Positions 55,065 to 64,000 of a stretch of 64,000 bases of DNA are shown one piece after another. Both the position numbers and the translations under genes were made by a program. Below the pieces are notes generated by a model. The model was not told the origin of the DNA, did no database searches, and saw nothing but the letters and a program-made list of their open reading frames with translations. Position 1 is the first letter of the stretch. Every line of letters starts with the position of its first letter. This DNA is from Oidiodendron maius Zn (lineage: Eukaryota > Ascomycota > Leotiomycetes > Myxotrichaceae). The stretch lies in NCBI GenBank assembly GCA_000827325.1, contig KN832870.1:62001-126000 (forward strand), given 5' to 3'.

Positions 55065-56207
55065 GCTCCATTTAGGGGCTCAATAACATCGGAAGTCTTC
55101 TGTCCGTATTTCTAGTATGGCCGATATGCTCTTGACCACAGCTTCCGATGAATAGTCTGTAAATAGCTGTACGGATCCTTGTTATTCGACTTGAAGAGGC
55201 TTTATCTTTGCACAATCACCTCGGTAGCATCAACTATACCCCAAAAGAAGTGAATCTTGTTACAGTGGAGATATTAATGCCGGAAGGAAATAATATGTCC
55301 CGAAGGGACTTATGCTGTCACCTGAGATTGCCCTTGGCACTGATTTGTTGATGAACTCGATATGGAGTTGATGACTTGAATTGCCACCACAGTAGGAGAA
55401 GCCTATTAAATACATAAGTAGTACCAAATGTACTGTATGCCTGCGTACATTGAGTCCTTCGGCACTCCAACATGATTAAGCTGGCAACGCAGCGACCAGT
55501 TAACGGAAGCTGTTAGCTGAGCTCTTGTCGGCGGAAAAGTAAACCTTTTCATTTCGTTTTAGGGCATTTTGTATCGTCCCTTAAAAAGGGTCGTGTGCTA
55601 TTATTGCATACATAGCCAATATGTCTTCGAGCTTTCTCTCCATCTGCGACCAGTGACCTGGTATTGGACCCTGCGGCAAGCTCCAAAATACAGAATCTCC
55701 TGTGTACCGATTCATCGCCACCAAACCGGGCGGGGAAGCGGCCTGTGGATAGTTCTAGACCTCGATCGCCACTTGTGCGACATTTTCCAGTGAGATCAAC
55801 GACAAGCATACTGTAGAGCTGTGTCTGTGATGCGGAACAAGGCACATGTACCCCTGTAAAATAAGCCGAGTGTTTTCGTATGCATACTGCTGAATCTGAC
55901 TAGACTCTCTCAAGGAGGGAACAATCTGATCTACTGATAGCCCGTGTCTGGGCGCAGGTATCGAACCGCATGAAAGAAATCTTGCAGAATTGATCGACAT
56001 TCGGCCCCTTTCGCTTGATTTTTGTCGTTGTACATGGTTCCCCACATAAGGGCCTAGCTCTACTAATATGGTGGGTGCGTCTCTGGACCTTTACCCCAGC
56101 TTTTCCATTTATGGAGCAAGCATATAATTCTCTTCTGCCCGAACTTCGGATTTCGGGAGCTTCCCAGTGCTGTATTCTTCTTCTGTGCCATCTTACACTG
56201 GCCAAGT
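55065..56207. other. Intergenic region at the right border of the cluster
   Basis: About 1.1 kb with no supportable gene. Overlapping frames at 55549-56250 on both strands have no domains. A new gene family starts at 56208, so the cluster probably ends near 55100. Confidence 0.45.
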
Positions 56208-57843
56208 ATGCTATTCTCAAGGCCCTTGGTTTTTGTTTCTCTCTTGACAACGGCGCCAGCGCAGTTCAACCTTTCGACTGCTGTCTCCGAACTTCCCGCT
56301 TGCGCAGTGAGCCCCTCTGTATCTCCACTCAAACTCTGCTAAGAAAGAACTTCAAGATATCATGTTCTCAGCAAGAACTTCTTGTTGCACGCTGTGCTTT
56401 CGAGGATATACCAAACTGTCTTTGCACCAATGTCACTTTACAGGCACAGATCTCGGGTTGTGTACTCACGGCATGTAATCAAACTGAGCAATTCAGTAAG
56501 TAGAGGCATGCACTCGGTATCTTCTATCTTTGCTAAGAGTGTCTAGTTGCGACAACTATCACACAAGCGACCTTGTGCAAAGGTGTCCCACAGCCATCTC
56601 GCAGTGCAGAGATAATTCGGGTGGTTATCGTCATATCCGCAGTTACTTTTCCAATCTTTATCTTGAGGCTCTTCTCTCGGTACATTGTTTCAGGGTTCTG
56701 GTGGGATGATTGGGCAATAATAGCATCTGGCGTTAGTAATATGCCGAGAGTTGGGATACAAAACCCAAACTGACTTACCATTAGACACTTGTGATTCCGT
56801 TGGCCGTTATTCCGGTATATAGTACGCACCAGTCTCAACCAATTCGCGCTAAGAATGAATATTAATAGCTATCAGGTGCCACAAGAGGTTTTGGAAAGCA
56901 CGCATGGGACGTTCCACCACAGAACATTTCCTCTCTAGCAAAGGTAAGCGATCTAGGAGAGTAGTATAAAAGCATTCTAATGGTAAATAGCTCTATTATG
57001 TATCTCAAATCCTTTATCTCCTTGTCCTGCATATGACGAAGGCTTCAATCCTCCTCTTATTCTTACGCATTTTCCCGGACAGGCATTTTCGCCTTGTCAC
57101 CAAGATATGCTTAGGGTGGCTGGTCTCCCTCACCGCTGCATTCACAATTGCTATTGCTCTTCAGTGCGTCCCTGCGTCTGTAATTTGGGATACAAACGTC
57201 AAGGGCAGATGTATCAACTCGATGGTCCTGATATACGCCGCTGCTGCATTTAGCATATTCGAAGACATTGTAATTATTCTGCTCCCAGTTCGAGAGTTGA
57301 GGAATCTAAATCTTCGCTCGGGGAAGAAGTTTTCTGTTATATTTGTGTTTGTTTTCGGCTCCTTGTATGTTGTTTCACTCTTTAGTTTATTTTTCAAGTT
57401 GTTGACCTAAGCAGCGCCTGCGTAACAAGTATAGTCCGTCTGACATACATAAATGATTATTCATTCCAATCGCTCGACACAACATGTACATATTTTGCTC
57501 TAGATTCTAAACACTTCTGAATCTAATAAGCTATATAATAGGGAGTGGCACAGATGTGCTGATCTGGTCGTTCCTCGAAATCTATACTGCCATGATTTGC
57601 GGCTGCTTGATGACGATCCGACCGCTACTAACCTTACTATTCCAGAGCACCAGAAATGGTACAGAGATCAATTTCCGGTCCCATATAACGGATTCGAAAT
57701 CTGCAGGAGCTCATTGGAACCGTGTTCATAGTTCGGTGATCGAGCTTCAAAGCACGGGAAGCACAAAGATGTCGACCGATGCTGAGCGTGTACATCACGA
57801 GATGTATGGCCAAATTGGAGGACTGGAAATCTGGGTGGCCTAG
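56208..57843 (+). CDS. CFEM-domain Pth11-like G-protein-coupled receptor
   Basis: Eight exons, 420 residues: 56208-56306, 56372-56495, 56547-56731, 56785-56814, 56869-56943, 56991-57364, 57412-57485, 57542-57843; phases close exactly. The N-terminus MLFSRPLVFVSLLTTAPAQF is a signal peptide, then a CFEM domain (ELPACAQ, CAFEDIPNCLCT, QISGCVLTAC) and a fungal rhodopsin-like seven-span domain: VVIVISAVTFPIFILRLFSR, GFWWDDWAIIASG, VSQILYLLVLHMTKASILLL, TAAFTIAIALQCVPASVIWD, SIFEDIVIILLPVREL and LIWSFLEIYTAMICGCLMTI. The WxxDD motif after the first span is a Pth11 hallmark. It should sense surface or nutrient cues at the plasma membrane. Half of the coding sequence lies in short exons. The gene looks intact. 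Confidence 0.88.
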
Positions 57844-59538
57844 GCACGTTGAAATAGGGAATGCACCATATTCATCATCATTTTGCTGTTACAGGGGCAA
57901 AAGCGTGACTTCTAAGTGCACGAAGTAGTATAAACGTACATCACAAGCGAGTAATGCGTCCCTTCAATAAAACACCAAATTTCTCTACAACACAACATGC
58001 CTCAAAAGCCCATGACAGTCAAATTGCATTAGCCCTTCGAGCCATGTAAAATAATCCGCAACTAAGTGCTCGAACTGGAGGAAAGATCTATTTTGTTGAT
58101 CACTAGAAATTAAGTCCCCTAAGGCGCGACATGCGACGACGACGTGATATCTCAGCCAATTCGCGGAAATCACCAAACCTAGATGATGTAGTCCTTATTC
58201 AACACATCCTCGACCTCTATGCAAAGGAATCCCCCGGGATATCTGTGATAGAAGATATAACCGACCAACTCCTCCAGTTGTCTGTACGCCAGTCAATAGT
58301 TAACGTATAACTGAGTTTCACCTCGATAACCGACTATGACCTGCGCAATGTGTACCTCTCCCCCCAAAATATATCATCCAGAGAAATATTTGTTCTTTGC
58401 TATCTAAATGTACCGTTTTGATCCTTGAGGTTCGCAGTTGGAGCTTCAGTCCTACAAATTTCGTTGTAAATGTTGCAGTCGAATTTGTTTCTATTCATTT
58501 TGTCTGACAGCTCTCCATATATACACAGTAGCATGCCTGTGCCACCAGGCAGTGATACTGCACTTGACTCATATCAAGTGTTGTCTGTGATTTCGGTTAT
58601 ACCCCACTACTACACTTTAAATGTGTATAACTCACAAATACTAGGTTAAATCACTTGGTTCTTGATTTAAACAAAAGCTATTCTAATATTTAGTCAAACT
58701 GCCCTTATTTTTAATATATACATCTAGTCGGTATAGTATACTCTTATTTAATTTTTCAAGTTTTTCTCCCTTAATTTCAGGCTAAATTTCTTAAAGTGCT
58801 ACCTCTACTATACTTATATTCTTTACCCTATATCTCCTCCTAGCTATAAGGCTTATACTTAGATTTGCTATATAATTTAAGGATTTCTTAGACTGTATTA
58901 CAGTATAGTTTTATACTGGAGTTTAAGGCAAACCAAGTACAGCTAAAGTATCTTTTAGGTTCGTAATTGTATACTATATAAAAGCTTAATTATCTTGATT
59001 TAATGTTTTCTTGGGCAGCCTATTCCTTGGCTTTATTTAAAGCTAGAATCACTTAAATAGATTCAGTATTAGATAATATCTTATACAGTAGAGTAGGGTA
59101 CCCCCTCATAGCATAAAATCGATATATATAAATGCCTATCAAGGTATCGTACCCAAACCTGGGCCCTTTAGGCTATTGAAGGCTCTAGGCGATTAGTCTT
59201 AGCCACACGTCCCATAATTATGGAGATTTTAAGTGATTTAATTAATTTTGAGTGTGTGGGTAGACAAAAAAGAGGGTGGTGGGGCCGCTAACCGATTTCA
59301 CGGAAACATCACGGAAAACACGTGGAACTGACTGTACATCAAGTCAACAGTAAGGCATGTATTGAGTTCTTGAAGCCTCTTCGTATGCGGTTGCTGTTTC
59401 CATAGGAAGCGATGACTGGCATCAATAATTGTACTCAAATAGGAGATATGTATTTCTGAACCGCAGCAGCTCCATGGTTCAGCACTGGGTTTCAACGGTG
59501 TAGGGACTCCGACAGCGAGGATAAACGAAGCCATCCCA
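57844..59538. other. Intergenic, AT-rich region with element end
   Basis: About 1.7 kb without a gene. 58287-58365 is a right-end copy of the 36.9 kb element (AGTCAATAGTTAACGTATAA, then CTGAGTTTCACCTCGATAA). 58600-59120 is extremely TA-rich. A degenerate 3' extension of the next pseudogene may reach into 59298-59538. Confidence 0.5.
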
Positions 59539-61097
59539 CTACGAATCACTCGTAGGACCGCCAATATTTGCGCTGCGCAGTAACTTCCCCAGTCCGTCCA
59601 TCATAAAGTTCTCAGAACCGCCAACCTGGGATAGCCATACCTCCTCCAAGATCTCGGTGATATGCTTGACGGTGTTGCTGTTACTACTCTCGGTGATGAC
59701 TTTAAGCTTCTCACGAAGCATGGCCACATCCTGCTCGGATGTCAAGACGGATCCAAGGATTGCAAGGGGAAGATATAGTAATTTTCGAACGGCGCCCGGG
59801 GAGTATGCGTCTTCAAGATCTGAAGACCGTCTTTGATTGATTGTCGGAACATAAATTCATGGAACTTAGAAGTTGATGCATGCCGTGTGTGCAAGTTCCT
59901 GCTGATCAACGCTCGTATTGTAAGCATATGCAGCTTTCCTTCCCACATTTTCCTGCCGCAATTTGACTGTAGATGCTGTACAGACTTGAAAGAGGCTTCA
60001 CTAAGAGGTGCATCCGATAGTGCTAATTTAGTTGCCTGTGCGAGAATAACTAAGACATTAGGGGGGCGTCCTAACACTGGCAAGCTTTCAAGTTTGTCTA
60101 AGTAGTTTTCAGTGAGTGGTGCTGATTTGCCACTAAAGCATGCCTCGTATTTCTTCACGAACTGTTGCACAACGCAGACCAGATCCTTCGTGCTGTCAAC
60201 AAGCATAATGGTGGCACTATGATGTATAAATGATTCAATACACATTCGCTCAAACGCTAGAGCTGGGGCGGCTGAGTTAGTGCGGTCCATTGGTGTTCGA
60301 AGGCGAAGAAGGGTACACATAGCCTGTAGGTGATAGTTTAATTTTGTCGGGTCGTCACAGCGTATATTCTGCACGCAGCTCAGTCGGAAATCCATAATCA
60401 ACACAATACAGATTATACCTCAAATAGACAGAGCCACATCACTGTAGCGAGAAGATGGTCTTCTGTACCCACTAGAGAGCCATTGGCCAGTCCAGCCCGC
60501 ACCCCTTGAATGGCGGAGATATATTTTTTGACGGCAAAGTCTCGGCACCAGTCCACCTCGCTACATAACGTGGTAGCACCACATGCCATCATCGCATCCA
60601 GAAGAGGCCTGAAATGGATGCTGATGGACACCATATATGATTGGGCCTCATAGAAAAGAACCGGTTGATCATGCACTTGCGAGGGGAGGAATAAATCTGT
60701 ACAGTACTGAAACATATTGGACTGCGTCTCGGACTTGAATGGGCTTACGGAAAGTGAGCGAGGAAAAGAAGAGTCCATGGTAAGCTGTCTAGTCAGAACA
60801 CGGTGACTCACGTCGTAACAAGAACCTCCCACAAACCGCCGAAGGATCTTCGATGAGGGCGATCGGGAACCGGGGGCTTCAAGCAGCCGACGACATGTTG
60901 TTTCCACCACCGGAGCTGTCTTGGGCCAGCTGCACGAGAAGCTATTCCTCGTTCAGTTTATGCAGATTGGCCGGAGTTCGTCACATTTCTTGCGGCGTTG
61001 TCGACCTGTAATTATCAGTCACTTCTCCTCCATTGTCTTGGGCAGGTGTCGAACAGGTTAGGCATCCTGTATACCCCTTCAGTCTTGGTCTGGACAT
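59539..61097 (-). pseudogene. Zn2Cys6 regulator with nonsense zinc-ligand codon and frameshift
   Basis: Start at 61097 (MSRPRLKGYTGCLTC), exon 1 to 61055, 50-nt intron, then from 61005 RQRRKKCDELRPICIN. The next codon, expected to be the fifth zinc-binding Cys, is TGA at 60953-60955; the frame then goes on sensibly (TRNSFSCSWPK) to SFPRSLSVSPF, DQPVLFYEAQSYMVSISIHF and LLATVMWLCLFE, crosses a 50-nt intron (60418-60369) and runs to FENYYIFPL. There a missing C in a run of four (59766-59769 on the plus strand) shifts the frame; the continuation AILGSVLTSEQDVAMLREKL to a stop at 59539 is clear. Two independent lesions make loss of function likely, though the frameshift alone could be a sequencing error. 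The domain body is the fungal_TF_2 type. A partial copy lies at 34.7 kb. Confidence 0.8.
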
Positions 61098-63140
61098 TGC
61101 GTAATTCCAGGACTCAACTCGCTCGTAGAAGTTTACATATGGATATAAGGAAGATGCAAAGAATCTAAATCCTCAGAATCTTTGCTAGATTGGAGGGTGT
61201 GATGTAGGTTCTGAAGATAGGGTGGAGTGGTTATCGAAATGAGGAAGTCAATACAACCGAATATGCTAAGCCTTAAAGGGTACTGTACTAGTTGGCTTGC
61301 ATCCACAACAAAGCTGACTAAGATCCACATATGGAGGTCGCGGCCAAAAGGTCATGGGAATACCTAGACATGAGTTGACCTAATAGGGTAAGTAAAACCT
61401 CACTTACAAGCTGAAGAACCCTTTTGGCACGGTATTATTGGACTGGCTTTAGGACCGAAAGCGAAAGTCAGTCATTTCACTCGCCTTACTCACCATCAGT
61501 CACCAACTATTGACCGCATCGCAATCATCAACCATCACAATCATCAAGCAGGGGTCACTCAAACGGCTAATGATTGCGATAGTAAATGTTTAGTGATAGC
61601 GAGGCTATGACGGCAATAATTGATATCACAAGAATCAGCACCATGATAGTCATCATGGTCAAAACCATCGTGCATCAGCATCAATGCGCATGGACAATCA
61701 GTGAAGCCTACCTTCAACACATAGATCCGCATATATAAACATACCAGCCACCTTTAAACGCGGCCAACTTCCAAGTCATGTTGCGAAGCCAAGCTGTAAC
61801 CGGATACTAGTAGTCATGGTGAAAACTCTATGTAAGGCTAGAGAACAAGAGTCAATTTAGTAAGAAAAAGGGCAGGAGACTCTGACTATTAATGTAAGAT
61901 CTTATGTTACGGAACGTTTTCTCTGATGTTTTTCCAGAGGCTTGGATTATGCTAACCCTTTCTGATTAACAAAAAGATCCTGGAACCTTGCTTGCGACCA
62001 ACCTTAAAATATTTCCAACTATTTTCAGAGAATAATGCCGGTCTTTCGAACGACTGTAACACCATCTCTGCAGATCCCTTATAGCCAATTTCTGAACTTA
62101 TGCAATGATAATTTCTGTTCATTGTCCACCCAAATTGCGGTTAACCATATTTGGGTTGATCGCCGAGGGCCTTGGCTGCTAGCAAGTCAAAACATTTCAG
62201 GTCAAGGGGGAGCTGGCCATGCAAGCGACTGTATCTAAACACTCCAAGGTTGCGACATTCGACTCGCACTCCAAATTTCACGGGAATGTGAAAGGTGTGC
62301 CACTGCTCCGCTCACTAACAATGATGCATGAATTATGGTGGGTGGTTGTGAATGAACTTCACCGCCGAAGCCTTCAGTTTTTAGTTCAAGAAACAACATT
62401 AGAGGCATAGCGGTATCTGTAATGAGATATTTACGTGTGAATTAGGTGGGACCTGAATTTTACTCTGATTAGGGACGATCTTCATTAATCCCAAGAGACC
62501 GGCTACCTTATCCTCTTAACTGGAGATAGGACTGGAAGAAATTCGGCTCATAAACTTGAATTCCTCTCATCTTTAGAAATGCCGAATAATTCTCGACCCT
62601 GTTAAGAAACCCACCTGCTTCTTTCACTCTGCAATGGTTGACCTAAGAGACCTTGCCAGTATTAAACTGTCTAAGCTAGTACCTCGATAAGTAAGTATAT
62701 CGAATCCTATAGGAAAGACAGCAAACGAACCGAGACCACCTTTGGCAGGACAGGCTACTTGCCAGAGGGAAAAGGACCAGAGTTGGAAGTAGACTATCCA
62801 AGCTCCCGTCTTTGATACCCTATTCTTGACTCTTGCTGTGCCCTTATGTCTTGAACAAGCTATTTTGCTAATCACTTTTGACACCGATATTGAAATGGGT
62901 TATTATGAAACTACTAGGTGGGATAGCTGCAGAATTCGCATCAACCTTCGACACTCGATAGACTAAAACAATATCCATACCCAGCGTCCGCTCCTGGAAT
63001 TGTTCTTCTTCCCCCTTGCCACGCTGAGTTCCTCCTAATTCTTAACTCTACGAAATTAGTAGAGGCAGCTAGATTCGCTTTCTTCAAGTGAGAAGCTTCT
63101 ATCCCGCTGCTGTTGGGGGATTGCTGTTGGAAGCGCAGCC
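61098..63140. other. Intergenic region
   Basis: About 2 kb with no gene. 61500-61560 has a low-complexity CAATCATCAACCATCACAAT stretch. Frames near 62035-62410, 62624 and 63088 show no domain; the last overlaps the 3' part of the P450 on the other strand. Confidence 0.45.
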
Positions 63141-64000
63141 CTATACAGTAACAGGTCTACAGAAAGTCTGCAGATGTCGTCCCTGGAAGTGCGGAAGAAA
63201 GCACTCCCTCCATGTCAGATCGGCTACACTGTATATAGTGTTAGATATCACTCAATTTTCGCTAGGCTACACTTTACCTTGTACCATCTAGCTCAAGGTC
63301 GAAACGGCGAAAGAGAGCAGCAAATGCTAGATATAGCTCGCAGTACGCAAGGCTGCCAGCACATTAGGACAAGAATCTTTGGTTGGCGCAGAGAAGATTC
63401 GGCATCTGGACATACTTCTGACCCATACACATTCGTGGACCTCTCGAGAATGCAACCAGCCACCTCTCCAATGATGCCGAATTAGGCTCCAGCCAGCGAT
63501 CGGGATTAAAGTTATTGGGCTCCTTAAAAATCTCTTCTGAGTTGTGAACGAAGCACCCGCTCATACCTACTACGGTCTGAGTTGGCTGTCAGTAGAGCCG
63601 ATGGTAATGGAGACTGGCCACTTGCATTTTGGGGAATGTAAGAACCACTTATCGTCGCACCGGTGGTAGGGACGACGCGGAGTAGGGGAGAAGCAACGCC
63701 GGGGCTTATACGGAGCGATTCTTTAATCACCGCAGTCTCTTGTTCGTCAGTCAAGCGCGACGCACGATAGAAAAGACCTCACCAAGAAAGGCAACTTCTC
63801 CAAATCTTCGAACCTGGGTGGTTTATCGAGAGCTGGCCAGGCTCTGAGCAGCTCCTCCTTCATTCTTTTAAGCAAGCTTGGTGATTCGAGAAGGTGGAAG
63901 GTTCCTAGCATCAAGGTATTCCCGGTGATGTCGCTACCTCCGAACAATAGCGCCTGAGCCTCTTCGTACAGACTACCTGCGGATGGGAGTGGCAACCCCT
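63141..64000 (-). CDS. Cytochrome P450, 3' part, continues past the right edge
   Basis: Partial gene; the 5' part lies outside the window. Exons seen: beyond 64000-63783, 63736-63626, 63576-63416, 63352-63278, 63228-63141. The I-helix is LLFGGSDITGNTLM, where the usual AGxDT carries an acidic Asp followed by Ile-Thr. VIKESLRISPGV has the ExxR pair, EPNNFNPDRWLE the meander, and FSRGPRMCMGQN the haem-binding loop with Cys thiolate. The tail DLTWRECFLPHFQGRHLQTF then RPVTV ends the protein. The intron at 63625-63577 starts GCAAGT, a consensus GC-AG donor. It is a microsomal-type P450 that oxidises an unknown hydrophobic substrate. Coding in what is visible is intact. Confidence 0.85.

Noticed and set aside
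60953-60955. TGA read as selenocysteine in the zinc cluster
   Set aside because: Filamentous ascomycetes lack the selenocysteine machinery, and the gene also has a frameshift. A nonsense mutation is the simple reading.
1-64000. tRNA, rRNA, CRISPR or centromere/telomere repeats
   Set aside because: No tRNA-like stem sets with T-loop GGTTCGA were recognised by eye, no spaced direct-repeat arrays of CRISPR type (not expected in fungi), and no TTAGGG arrays. A tRNAscan run would be decisive.
1-64000. Polyketide or non-ribosomal peptide biosynthetic cluster
   Set aside because: No PKS, NRPS, terpene cyclase or DMATS gene is present. The P450, LovD-like and SDR genes alone do not define one within the window, although one could begin beyond the right edge.

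Overview
This window is nuclear DNA of a filamentous ascomycete (Pezizomycotina); the order is not resolved. The evidence is many short introns of about 45-95 nt, Zn2Cys6 regulators with fungal transcription-factor domains, a CFEM/Pth11-like receptor, a fungal DUF2841 gene and an allantoate-permease-type transporter. Long AT-rich, gene-poor tracts carry decayed mobile-element copies whose differences are mostly transitions, as repeat-induced point mutation (RIP) leaves. The mix of catabolic genes, regulators, pseudogenes and transposon debris looks like an accessory or subtelomeric region. All multi-exon models were spliced by eye using phase and family alignment from memory; none is backed by transcripts.

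Layout. 0-11 kb: a 2-haloacid-dehalogenase-like gene, a dead GABA aminotransferase, two Zn2Cys6 regulators and a Dal5-type permease. 11-15 kb: a DUF2841 gene killed by two RIP-type stops, then repeat debris. 15.3-21.2 kb: a small aromatic-catabolism set made of an amidohydrolase, a divergent type I extradiol dioxygenase and a fumarylacetoacetate-hydrolase-family enzyme, with two MITE-like elements between them. 23.3-33 kb: a complete short glycogenin-like GT8 gene, two complete Zn2Cys6 regulators, and broken FMN-reductase-like, isochorismatase-like and PEPT-repeat genes. 33-37.8 kb: an AT-rich transposon graveyard holding a decayed second copy of a regulator fragment and pieces of a Ste50-like gene and a class V aminotransferase.

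37.8-55.1 kb is the most striking part: a dense cluster with a Zn2Cys6 regulator, an HSD17B10-like dehydrogenase, a sugar/carboxylate MFS transporter, an acetoacetyl-CoA-synthetase-like ligase ending in SKL, an SCPx-type thiolase, a LovD/EstB-type serine esterase, a classical SDR and a 2,4-dienoyl-CoA-reductase-like SDR ending in SKL. Together they look like a regulated peroxisomal mini-beta-oxidation route: import, ester or lactone opening, CoA activation, reduction/dehydrogenation and thiolysis. A ~27-30 bp sequence with core CCTAATCCATGGGTAAA occurs four times, only in intergenic positions of this cluster.

55-64 kb: a complete CFEM-GPCR, a Zn2Cys6 regulator broken by a stop at a zinc-ligand codon and a one-base frameshift, and the 3' part of a cytochrome P450 running off the right edge. 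Four probable GC-AG introns occur in three genes.
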